Below, piece by piece: positions 1-6,355 of a stretch of 22,015 nucleotides of DNA. Position 1 is the first letter of the stretch. The number at the start of each line of letters is the position of its first letter. Made by a program: the position numbers and the translations under genes. The notes under the pieces are model-generated. The model made no database searches. It saw only the letters and a program-made list of their open reading frames with translations, and had not been told where the DNA came from. The stretch comes from an uncultured Roseiflexaceae bacterium. GTDB lineage: Bacteria > Chloroflexota > Chloroflexia > Chloroflexales > Roseiflexaceae. The stretch is from NCBI GenBank assembly GCA_937974195.1, contig CALJIC010000344.1:1-22015 (forward strand). Direction: 5' to 3'.

Positions 1-1
1 G

Positions 2-91
2 GTGCCCGAGCTCATGCCCGCCGACCCGCGCCTGCACGGGACGAACAAGCCCGGCGTTGTGCAGCGGGCGCTGAACGAGATGCCGCGTTAG
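2..91 (+). CDS. 3' end of an unidentified gene (partial)
   Basis: An open frame enters from the left edge and ends at a TAG at 89-91, giving a 29-residue tail that finishes ALNEMPR. It lies 60 bases upstream of the ferritin-like gene on the same strand and could share its transcript. Too little is present to name a family, and coding status is inferred only from the open frame and its position. Confidence 0.4.
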   Translation: MPELMPADPRLHGTNKPGVVQRALNEMPR

Positions 92-151
92 TCCGTATCC
101 GAAACCCAGTCTGCGCGGCCGGTGCTGGCCGCGCTAGAGAGCGAGCGAGGA

Positions 152-658
152 ATGCCGATCACAAACCTGGACGAGAAGTTCACCCACGAGCTCGGGGACA
201 TCTACGACGCCGAGCACCGCTTCCTGGAGGCCCAGCGGCTGATGGTGCAGCAGGCCAGCGACGATAAGCTCAAGGGCATGATCCAGGAGCACATCACCCA
301 GACCCAGGGCCAGATCGAGGTGCTCAACCAGGTGTACCAGGCGCTGGGCCAGCAGCCGCAGCGCATCACCTGCGACGCGGCCGTCGGCCTGGTGCGCGAG
401 GGGCAGAAGGGGATGCAGGAGGCGCAGTCGCGGCCGATCCGCGACTGCATGATCGCCGGCGCCATCGCCAAGGTCGAGCACTACGAGATGGCGAGCTACC
501 GCGGCCTGGTGGCCGGCGCGCAGATGATGGGCAACCAGCAGGTGATGAGCCTGCTGCAGCAGAACCTCCAGCAGGAGGAGCAGGCCGCCCAGCAGATCGA
601 GCGGACCGCCCCGCAGCTGCTGGAGAAGGCGATGCAGCAGCAGGAACGCGGGCGCTAG
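152..658 (+). CDS. Ferritin-like DUF892 (YciE/YciF-type) protein
   Basis: A 168-residue all-helical protein of the DUF892/YciF ferritin-like family. These proteins form four-helix bundles and are associated with stress responses; their exact chemistry is unsettled. Candidate metal-ligand positions recur along the helices: E13 and E21 in the HELGDIYDAEHRFLEA segment, E46/H47, E56, E109/H110/E112 in KVEHYEMASY, and E142/E143. The length is normal for the family. I chose the ATG at 152 because GAGCGAGG lies just upstream and the protein then starts MPITNLDEKF, typical of the family; the frame also opens upstream at 122. The C-terminus is Gln-rich. A hairpin at 711-744 probably ends the transcript. 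The family call is firm; the physiological role is not visible. Confidence 0.9.
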   Translation: MPITNLDEKFTHELGDIYDAEHRFLEAQRLMVQQASDDKLKGMIQEHITQTQGQIEVLNQVYQALGQQPQRITCDAAVGLVREGQKGMQEAQSRPIRDCMIAGAIAKVEHYEMASYRGLVAGAQMMGNQQVMSLLQQNLQQEEQAAQQIERTAPQLLEKAMQQQERGR

Positions 659-710
659 CGGCGCGGCCGCCGTTCCTGCTAGCTGCCCTCCTGCATCCCA
701 CATACGGAGA

Positions 711-744
711 GCGGCGCCGGGCTGAAATCGCGCCCGTGCGCCGC
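711..744. terminator. Hairpin between convergent genes, likely bidirectional terminator
   Basis: GCGGCGCCGGGC at 711-722 pairs with 732-744 across a 9-base loop, with one bulged T at 737, giving about 12 pairs. It sits between the convergent stops of the ferritin-like gene (658) and the RNHCP gene (755). A pyrimidine-rich TTCCGCTCCTTC follows on the plus strand, but there is no clean T-run. Confidence 0.5.
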
Positions 745-754
745 TTCCGCTCCT

Positions 755-1309
755 TCAGCGGACCGCCAGCTCCGGCGCGGGGAGCGCGCCGCCGGAAACA
801 TCAGGCGCTGCGGCGTTCCCGAAGAGCCGCCGCCGCACCAGCCCGCCGTCGTCGGCGGTGAGCATGAGGATGCCCATGCCCGCCAGCTCGGCCTGCAGCT
901 CGGCCGCCTGGCCGCACGAGGCCGCGAAGAGCTCGAGCAGCGCCGCCGCGCTGTCGTCGGCCGCGATGCGGTTCACGGCGACCTTGGCGCACACGGTGCA
1001 GCGGTGGATGACCATCAGCTCGCCGTCGCGCTCGCTGGCGTACTTGTTGCGCCGCAGCTTGGTCGTCAGCCCGATCGGGCGCATCGCCGCCCGGCAGGCC
1101 GACCGCCGGTCGCCGGCCACGCGGCCATCCAGGTGGCGCGACCACAGGCAGTGCGGGCAGTGGTTGCGGTTCTGCACGCCGGCGAGCTCCGGCGCGCAGG
1201 AGACGTACATATTGCAGTGGCGGCAGGTGAAGCCCTGCTCGGCCTGGCGGGTCCGGTCGCGGCGCGTCAGCCGCTGGCCGCGGGCGCGCCGGGAGTATGA
1301 GAATGACAA
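755..1309 (-). CDS. RNHCP domain protein
   Basis: A 184-residue protein with the RNHCP signature at residues 48-52 (NRNHCPHCLWSRHLD). It has three CxxC pairs: C29/C32 (CRHC), C51/C54 (CPHC) and C104/C107 (CTVC), so it is probably a zinc-binding protein. RNHCP domains are found in small bacterial proteins of unknown function. The start is a TTG at 1309: GGAG lies 7 bases upstream, an in-frame TAG lies a short way further up, and there is no ATG or GTG before the first Cys pair. The last 65 or so residues form an Ala/Leu-rich helical tail beyond the RNHCP core. A perfect 12-bp hairpin lies 67-93 bases upstream of the start. The function is unknown; the family call is strong. Confidence 0.85.
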   Translation of the reverse strand: MSFSYSRRARGQRLTRRDRTRQAEQGFTCRHCNMYVSCAPELAGVQNRNHCPHCLWSRHLDGRVAGDRRSACRAAMRPIGLTTKLRRNKYASERDGELMVIHRCTVCAKVAVNRIAADDSAAALLELFAASCGQAAELQAELAGMGILMLTADDGGLVRRRLFGNAAAPDVSGGALPAPELAVR

Positions 1310-1375
1310 GGTCGTGCTCCATCGCGTCTATGCGCCGCCGCCTCTCGCGCCGGCGGCGCGGAACGGCACACAAAA

Positions 1376-1402
1376 CCAGCCACGGGGCGTCCCCGTGGCT
1401 GG
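1376..1402 (-). terminator. Perfect 12-bp hairpin followed by TTTTG on the minus strand
   Basis: CCAGCCACGGGG (1376-1387) and CCCCGTGGCTGG (1391-1402) form a 12-bp perfect stem with a 3-base loop. Read on the minus strand it is followed by TTTTGTG, as in a Rho-independent terminator. It is located upstream of the RNHCP start. It therefore either ends an upstream minus-strand transcript or acts as an attenuator in the RNHCP leader. Confidence 0.6.
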
Positions 1403-1798
1403 CGATCAGGCGCTAGACCGCTGGAGCGTGTCAGCGAGATGTCATCGGTGGCGAGGTGCTGGTTGGAGGCACAGCATCACTCCCGGCGCTGAAAAGCAGA
1501 CGCCACGGGGCGCGCAGCACACCCGTGGCGGAGGCATCGTCTTCTTTGGTGCGGCTGGGTGCGGCCAGCCAGGCCGCGGCGGCTGCCGCAGCAGGCTGCT
1601 GACCCTATCGCACACACGTTGAGAAGAGGATCGGCTAGCTCCCCGATCCGCAGGCGCACTGTGCAGATATGTGAACAAGCACCGACGCCTGATAGTTCAC
1701 CAATGCCTCGCTTTCACTCTACCCCTCCCGCGGAGGGCCGTGCGCAGAGGGTAGCAGAAGGAAGTGCGGATCGCCTCGGTCTGCGGGCGGATTGGGGG
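1403..1798. other. Non-coding, hairpin-rich interval (396 bases)
   Basis: No convincing gene is seen. Several inverted repeats are present. CGCCACGGG (1501-1509) pairs with CCCGTGGCG (1522-1530); on the minus strand this is followed by TCTGCTTTTC. GGATCGG pairs with CCGATCC near 1628-1649. GTGAAC (1671-1676) pairs with GTTCAC (1695-1700). A CTACCC...GGGTAG arm lies near 1719-1755. The minus-strand open frames here lack family features. I could not match it to 6S, RNase P, tmRNA or SRP RNA landmarks. Confidence 0.4.
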
Positions 1799-2071
1799 CT
1801 AAGACAGCGGCCGCGGGGCCGTCGCCACCTGGCCGGGAGCCGTCGAGACCGAGCCGGGGGCGGGGGGAGGCGGCGCGAGGAGGGCGCTGATGTCCGCCAG
1901 GCGCAGGCGCAGCACGTATCGCTCGCCCTGGTAGCGCACGGAGAACTTCTCGTGGCCCGTGCCGCCCTCCAGCGCGGCGCGCAGGCGCCCCAGCTCGGCG
2001 TGGGACATCTTCAGCTCCAGCAGGGCGCCGGCCACGACCAGCACCGCCGGCACGAGCTCCGGCTCGCTCAT
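1799..2071 (-). CDS. Small hypothetical protein (90 aa)
   Basis: A 90-residue protein starting MSEPELVPAVLVVAG. The ATG at 2071 is preceded by a good ribosome binding site (GGGAGGCGG), which favours it over the further upstream in-frame start at 2119. Residues 10-50 look helical and amphipathic. The stretch EKFSVRYQGERYVLRLRLADI looks like a beta-hairpin, and the last 25 residues are Pro/Ala/Thr-rich and probably disordered. It lies downstream of tRNA-Pro but is separated from it by a terminator. I do not recognise the family. Confidence 0.55.
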   Translation of the reverse strand: MSEPELVPAVLVVAGALLELKMSHAELGRLRAALEGGTGHEKFSVRYQGERYVLRLRLADISALLAPPPPAPGSVSTAPGQVATAPRPLS

Positions 2072-2120
2072 GGTCCGCCTCCCGGCACACGCGGCGAAGG
2101 GCGAGCGCCCATAACACAAA

Positions 2121-2150
2121 CGAGGAGGGCGGCCTCAACCTCCCTCCTCG
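2121..2150 (-). terminator. Rho-independent terminator of tRNA-Pro
   Basis: CGAGGAGGG and CCCTCCTCG (2121-2129 and 2142-2150) form a 9-bp perfect stem. On the minus strand it is followed by TTTGTGTTAT. It begins 9 bases after the tRNA CCA end, so it fits as the terminator of the tRNA unit. Confidence 0.75.
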
Positions 2151-2158
2151 TCTGCTGC

Positions 2159-2235
2159 TGGTCGGGGCGACTGGATTTGAACCAGCGACCTCCTGAACCC
2201 CATTCAGGTGCGCTACCAGTCTGCGCCACGCCCCG
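2159..2235 (-). tRNA. tRNA-Pro (anticodon GGG), CCA encoded
   Basis: On the minus strand a full cloverleaf folds. The acceptor CGGGGCG pairs with CGCCCCG. The D-arm is GCGC/GCGC with loop AGACTGGTA. The anticodon stem is CCTGA/TCAGG with loop ATGGGGT, giving anticodon GGG (proline, reading CCC/CCU). The variable loop is AGGTC. The T-arm is GCTGG/CCAGT with loop TTCAAAT. Discriminator A and a genome-encoded CCA follow at 2159-2162. It is 77 bases long with CCA, with no intron. It has its own promoter (2249-2277) and terminator (2121-2150), so it is a single-gene transcription unit. Confidence 0.97.
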
Positions 2236-2248
2236 CCGAACGCACCCT

Positions 2249-2277
2249 ATTGTAGCCATTGCGAGAGGTTCTGTCAA
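2249..2277 (-). promoter_or_regulatory. Sigma-70-type promoter of tRNA-Pro
   Basis: On the minus strand there is a perfect -35 TTGACA (2272-2277), a 17-base spacer and a -10 TACAAT (2249-2254), the best promoter in the window. The expected start lies near 2242, about 7 bases before the mature tRNA 5' end at 2235. The -35 begins just after the stop of the next minus-strand gene (2286). Confidence 0.85.
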
Positions 2278-2285
2278 CCGCCGGG

Positions 2286-2621
2286 CTAGAAGGGCTCCAC
2301 CCCGTACTCGGCGATCTCGTCGGCGAAGCGCTCGATGTCGCGCGTGCTGCGCAGCTTGTCGATCTTGCGCAGCAGCGCGGCGCGGTTCGCGTCGGCCGTG
2401 AGCACCGCGCGCTCGAGGTACTGCCGCAGGTACTGCTTGATCAGATCGAGCTGCTCGCCGCTCAGCTTCTCGCCGTTGAAGTAGGCCTCGACGGCGGCCT
2501 CCAGCCGGCCGCTCTGCTCGGTCATCCAGAAGTGCGGCGGCCGCTCGACATTGAACGGATACGGGTAGTTTTCGTTCGGCACGAAGTAGAGGTCGCCGAT
2601 CCGCTCAGGCTCGGTCTTCAT
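2286..2621 (-). CDS. Conserved-looking hypothetical protein (111 aa)
   Basis: A 111-residue soluble protein. The N-terminal part has an unusual aromatic/proline segment (IGDLYFVPNENYPYPFNVERPPHFW, residues 8-32). A helical, charged C-terminal half follows (YFNGEKLSGEQLDLIKQYLRQYLERAV and ADANRAALLRKIDKLRS). The ATG at 2621 follows a purine-rich GGAGGAGG ribosome binding site. A TATAAT hexamer at 2666-2671 gives a plausible promoter about 40 bases upstream. I do not recognise a named family and see no catalytic motif. The compact motif pattern suggests a genuinely conserved protein rather than a chance frame. Confidence 0.7.
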   Translation of the reverse strand: MKTEPERIGDLYFVPNENYPYPFNVERPPHFWMTEQSGRLEAAVEAYFNGEKLSGEQLDLIKQYLRQYLERAVLTADANRAALLRKIDKLRSTRDIERFADEIAEYGVEPF

Positions 2622-2665
2622 CGCATCCTCCTCCTCGCCGCGATCGCATCAGGCGGTGTGCCAGG

Positions 2666-2671
2666 ATTATA
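2666..2671 (-). promoter_or_regulatory. -10 element (TATAAT) upstream of the 111-aa gene
   Basis: A perfect TATAAT reads on the minus strand 45 bases upstream of the ATG at 2621. I see no good -35 at the expected distance and no TGn extension, so it is a moderate candidate. Confidence 0.45.
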
Positions 2672-3074
2672 GCCTGTGCTGAGCCCACGCGCAGGCGATT
2701 CGGGGGAAGAATTCGCCCCGCCGAGCTTCGCCCCCAGCGGCGCCGGCGCGGCGGGAGGGCGGGCGCGCGAAGGGCTGCGGGCCGCGCGTTTCTGGCTTCG
2801 CGAGAGCGCCAGAGAAGGCCGCACAAGCTTTGCGAGAACGGGCGCTTTCGAGTATCATTAACAGCGTCACGGCGCGGGCGATTTGAGGCGTAGGCGCGCC
2901 GTAGAGCCAGCAGCCACGAGTTCAGCACACCACCTTTGCGGACAGAAAGGAGATCCGCCGCCCCGCCGGGGGCGGCACAAGAGACGGTATACCGGCCGCG
3001 TGGAGAGACATTGAGAGAGCATTATCGCGCGGCCAAGAGATTCTGGTCATTGAGCGTAATTGGAGCAACACAAC
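2672..3074. other. Intergenic region / long leader of the PHP gene
   Basis: This stretch of about 400 bases lies between divergent genes. It holds the candidate plus-strand promoter (2830-2858) and a leader of about 210 bases. Inside the leader is an anti-SD-like AAAGGAGATCC (2946-2956) with no usable start codon after it. A GC hairpin follows immediately, GCCGCCCC (2957-2964) with GGGGCGGC (2969-2976). A short open frame from 2936 to 3127 is not convincing as a gene. Confidence 0.4.
2830..2858 (+). promoter_or_regulatory. Candidate promoter of the PHP-AlbA gene
   Basis: TTGCGA (2830-2835), a 17-base spacer and TATCAT (2853-2858) match 4 of 6 and 5 of 6 consensus positions. The predicted start near 2865 would give a leader of about 210 bases. 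The same TTGCGA with 17-base spacing is used in the candidate promoter of the large regulator at 11526-11554. Confidence 0.5.
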
Positions 3075-5408
3075 ATGGCGAGCAACGGAAATGGCGCACG
3101 CGATGGGATGCGATGGTTCCGAGCTGATTTACACATTCATACGCCCGCTTCCGAGGACTATGCCGAGCCGGACGCAAGCTACCTAGAGATCTTGCAGGAG
3201 GCCGAGCGGCGCGAACTCTCGATCATCGGGTTTACCGACCACAACACGGTTCACGGCTACGAGCGCATGCGCCAGGAGATCGACTTCCTGGAGGCCCTGG
3301 AGCGCGCTCAGCGCCTCACGCCCGAGGAGCAGGAGCGGCTGAGCGAGTACCGCCGCCTGCTGTCCAAGATCACCGTGCTGCCCGGCTTCGAGTTCACCTC
3401 GCACTACGGCGCGCACATCCTGGCCCTGTTCGCGCCGGACCGCCCGATCAGCCTGATCGAGGCCACCCTGCTGCAGCTCGGCGTCCCGCCCGACGTCCTC
3501 AAGGCGGGCGCATGCTCGATCGCTGACACGCGCCACGTCACCGAGGCCTACGAGATCATCGCCCGCGCCGGCGGGATCGTGATCGCGCCGCACGTCAACG
3601 GCCCGAACGGCGTGATCACCGAGACGCTGCGCATGGGCACCAGCGGCCAGGCGCGCGTCGCCGCCACCCAGCACCGCGACCTGCACGCGCTCGAGTTCAT
3701 CAACTTCTACACCGACCACGAGAAGTTCACCTCGCCCGGCTTCTACAACGGCCGCACCGAGCACTACGAGCGGCGCATGTTCTGCATCCAGGGCTCGGAT
3801 GCGCACCGCCTGCGGCGCATGCCGCCCGGCGAGGGGGACGCCTGGCACCGCCACGGCATCGGCGACCGCTACGTCGAGCTGCTGCTGCCCGAGCCGACCT
3901 TCGCCGCGCTCAAGGCGCTCTTCACCTCGCAGGAGTTCGACCGGGTGCGCGTGCCGAAGCGCGACCAGAAGCAGTGGGAGGTGGACACGCTGCGCTTCGG
4001 CCCGCCCAACGAGCGCCAGGTGCTCCGCCCGGACGACCCGGCCGTTCTCGAGGAGCTCTGGAAGGACGTCGCGGCGCTCGCCAACCTCGGCGGCGGCACG
4101 CTGTTCATCGGCTGCGACCGCGAGGGCACCGTGATCACCGGCGTCGCCCGGCCGGACCAGGTGAGCGAGGCGCTGCGGCGCAGCGTCCAGGAGCACATCG
4201 CGCCCCAGCCGTACCTGACGCTCGAGCTGATGAACTACGAGGGCCGCGACCTGATGCGCGTCGAGGTGCGCGCCCACGAGCCGCCGCCGTTCATGGGCTC
4301 GGACGGCGTGATCTACGTCCGCCGCGACGGCGAGACGGTGCCCGCCGACCGCGGCGAGGTGATCCAGCTCTGCCGGCGCGCGCTCGCCGAGGGCGCCTCC
4401 TCGCCGCTCGACAACGGCGAGGAGCTCGAGCTGCCCCGCAGCGGCGTCGAGATCGTCGGCGCGCAGAAGCGCGGCGGCTCCTGGTACTACGAGGTGCGCG
4501 ACCTGCGCACGACGGCGGGCGTGACCCGCGAGCGCGCGCAGGGGCTGTGGGCCTACGCCATCAGCCGCTACGAGGACATGCGCGAGGGGCGCCTCGACGT
4601 CCAGAGCCAGGTGAAGTGGCGCGGCCGGCTCGGCCTGTGGCGCGCCTACCGCCAGGGCAACCGCACGAAGTACGACCTCGTCCACCGCGACGCGAACGGC
4701 GTCATCGACCACGTCTTCTTCGGCGTCTCGGACTGGGGCCTCGGCGATAGCTGGCAGGCGCTGCTCAGCGACAAGGGCGCCGAGCCGGTCGAGAGCGAGC
4801 CGCGCGCCTTCCGCGAGGATGAGCCGATGCTCACGCAGGAGCAGCCGGCCGAGGAGCCGGCCAACGGCGCGTGGGGCGAGCGCCGCTACCGCTGGCGCGG
4901 CCGCGGCGGCCTGTGGCGCATCTGGCGCGACGAGAGCGGGCAGCCGCGCTTCGACCTGGCGATGAAGGACAAGGAGGGCGTCGGGTACCAGGAGTACCCG
5001 AACGTCCCGCGCGAGAAGCTCACCGAGGCCTGGCTCAACCTGATCCGCGTGCCGCGCCCGCGCACCGGCATCGAGGTGGTGAGCGTCACCGCAGACGAGA
5101 ACGGCGAGCAGCGCTTCGTCTTCCGCAACCTGCGCACCGGCGAGGTCAGCGGCGCGCCCTGGCGCCTGCAGGACATCGAGGAGGGCACGGTGCGCCAGTA
5201 CGCCGCCCGCATGGCGCTGCAGGATGCGCCGCTCGACGAGGAGAAGGTCCGCTGGTGGGGCAATATCGGCTACCTGCGCCCCATGCGCAGCCAGGTGGAC
5301 CTGGTGTACCGCGACGAGGACGGCGTGGACCACATCTACTACGCCGCCCGGCGCGATGAGCTGGCGGGCGAGTGGCGCGAGCTGCTCGAGGAGTACGGCG
5401 AGGTGTAG
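3075..5408 (+). CDS. PHP phosphoesterase fused to AlbA_2/Schlafen-like domain and C-terminal repeats
   Basis: A 777-residue multidomain protein. Residues 14-290 form a PHP metal-dependent phosphoesterase domain with its expected ligands: DLHIHT (18-23), FTDHNT (53-58), E106, H114, H173 in APHVNG, and GSDAHR (240-245). Residues 305-436 match the AlbA_2/Schlafen-type domain (LANLGGGTLFIGCDREG, 336-352; GVIYVRRDGETVPA, 411-424), which in other proteins is linked to nucleic-acid binding or regulation. Residues 457-772 hold two repeat types in the order A-B-B-A-B. A is GVEIV/GIEVV-led; B is a WRGR-GLWR...YDLV-led unit of about 50 residues. The linker at 566-604 is Glu/Pro-rich. I chose the ATG at 3075 because TTGGAG lies 9 bases upstream; a TTG at 3060 is possible. 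A nucleotidyltransferase-like gene follows after 34 bases. It likely acts in the cytoplasm on nucleotides or nucleic acid, but the substrate is unknown. Confidence 0.85.
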   Translation: MASNGNGARDGMRWFRADLHIHTPASEDYAEPDASYLEILQEAERRELSIIGFTDHNTVHGYERMRQEIDFLEALERAQRLTPEEQERLSEYRRLLSKITVLPGFEFTSHYGAHILALFAPDRPISLIEATLLQLGVPPDVLKAGACSIADTRHVTEAYEIIARAGGIVIAPHVNGPNGVITETLRMGTSGQARVAATQHRDLHALEFINFYTDHEKFTSPGFYNGRTEHYERRMFCIQGSDAHRLRRMPPGEGDAWHRHGIGDRYVELLLPEPTFAALKALFTSQEFDRVRVPKRDQKQWEVDTLRFGPPNERQVLRPDDPAVLEELWKDVAALANLGGGTLFIGCDREGTVITGVARPDQVSEALRRSVQEHIAPQPYLTLELMNYEGRDLMRVEVRAHEPPPFMGSDGVIYVRRDGETVPADRGEVIQLCRRALAEGASSPLDNGEELELPRSGVEIVGAQKRGGSWYYEVRDLRTTAGVTRERAQGLWAYAISRYEDMREGRLDVQSQVKWRGRLGLWRAYRQGNRTKYDLVHRDANGVIDHVFFGVSDWGLGDSWQALLSDKGAEPVESEPRAFREDEPMLTQEQPAEEPANGAWGERRYRWRGRGGLWRIWRDESGQPRFDLAMKDKEGVGYQEYPNVPREKLTEAWLNLIRVPRPRTGIEVVSVTADENGEQRFVFRNLRTGEVSGAPWRLQDIEEGTVRQYAARMALQDAPLDEEKVRWWGNIGYLRPMRSQVDLVYRDEDGVDHIYYAARRDELAGEWRELLEEYGEV

Positions 5409-5442
5409 ACGCGCGCCGCGCCCGCCCCTATACGGAGGCGCG

Positions 5443-6285
5443 ATGAGCCAGCCTGTGGTCACCGTAGAGGAGCCGATCGCGCTCCGCGAGCGCCGGCGGG
5501 CGCCGGAGGCGGCCGGCGCCGCTGAGCTGCGCGCCACAACGCCTGCGCAGCGCCTCCGTGAGCTGGAGGCCCTGATCGGCCGGGCCCGTGCCCCCGGCCC
5601 GCCGCCCCACGAAGATGGCGCGGACGCGGCACGCGCGCGCTGGGTGCGGCTGCGCGCGGCCCAGCCCTGTGTCGCCGCGCCGCTCCGGTCGCGCGCCCTG
5701 CGCGACTGGCCCAGCCCGATCTACGACATCCACGACACGGCCCTGCGCTCGGCGCTCGACGCCGTGCGCCTCCTGCTGCGGCAGTTCGATGACCAGGGCA
5801 TGGTGATCGGCGGCGTCGCAGCGAGCATCCTCGGCAGGCCGCGGCTGACCCGCGACATCGATGTCACGCTCCTGCTGGACCTGAGCGACCTGCACGTGCT
5901 CGTGCTCGCGGCCTCGGCCTTCAACATCACCCCGCACATCGAGGAGTCCGTGGAGCTCGCGCGCCAGAGCCGCGTCCTGCTGCTCCAGCACGAGCCGACC
6001 GGCATCGCGATCGACCTGTCGCTGAGCTCGATGCCGTTCGACGCCGAGGCCATCGCCCGCGCATCCGTCCGCGACCTGCAGGGGGTGAAGGTCCGCCTGC
6101 CCACCCCGGAAGACCTGATCGTCTACAAGGCGGTGTCCCACCGCGACCAGGACCTCCAGGACATCTACAACATCATCCAGGCGAACCCCGGCCTCGACGT
6201 GGCGCGCGTCCGCTTCTGGGCCGCGCAGTTCGCCGAGACGCTAGGCATGCCGGAGCTGTGGGAGGATATCGCCAGGTGGCTGTGA
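5443..6285 (+). CDS. Nucleotidyltransferase-fold protein (AbiEii/DUF6036-like)
   Basis: A 280-residue protein. The nucleotidyltransferase core starts near residue 100. It has the GG motif in VIGGVAASIL (121-130), then RPRLTRDIDV with the metal-binding D138 and D140, and a third Asp at 191 in IAIDLSLS. The C-terminal signature LPTPEDLIVYKAVSHRDQDLQDI (219-241) is typical of AbiEii-type and related toxin or antibiotic-modifying nucleotidyltransferases. The first 90 residues are Ala/Arg/Pro-rich, low in complexity and outside the fold. The ATG at 5443 follows GGAGG (5434-5438), which supports this long start. It is 34 bases after the PHP gene and probably co-transcribed with it. The transferred nucleotide and target cannot be read from sequence. 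It could be a toxin-like enzyme or a partner of the PHP protein. Confidence 0.8.
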   Translation: MSQPVVTVEEPIALRERRRAPEAAGAAELRATTPAQRLRELEALIGRARAPGPPPHEDGADAARARWVRLRAAQPCVAAPLRSRALRDWPSPIYDIHDTALRSALDAVRLLLRQFDDQGMVIGGVAASILGRPRLTRDIDVTLLLDLSDLHVLVLAASAFNITPHIEESVELARQSRVLLLQHEPTGIAIDLSLSSMPFDAEAIARASVRDLQGVKVRLPTPEDLIVYKAVSHRDQDLQDIYNIIQANPGLDVARVRFWAAQFAETLGMPELWEDIARWL

Positions 6286-6355
6286 GTCCGGTAGCGCGTT
6301 AGCACGCTGCGCATTCGCACGTCTCGACGCGCCACGCGATAAGGGGGAGACGACG

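Noticed and set aside
1442..1678. A 78-residue minus-strand frame in the hairpin-rich interval
   Set aside because: Composition looks random (Cys/Pro/Arg-rich), with no ribosome binding site or family resemblance.
1403..1798. Possible known structural RNA (6S, RNase P, SRP, tmRNA, retron msr)
   Set aside because: None of the invariant landmarks of these RNAs was found; only generic hairpins are visible.
2936..3127. A 63-residue frame in the PHP leader
   Set aside because: Overlaps the PHP start in another frame, begins at a non-ATG codon, and has no conserved features.
3183..5537. A 784-residue open frame on the minus strand opposite the PHP gene
   Set aside because: It is the antisense shadow of a well-supported gene in GC-rich DNA; its sequence is Ala/Leu/Arg/His low-complexity with no domain motif, while the plus strand has PHP and AlbA_2 motifs.
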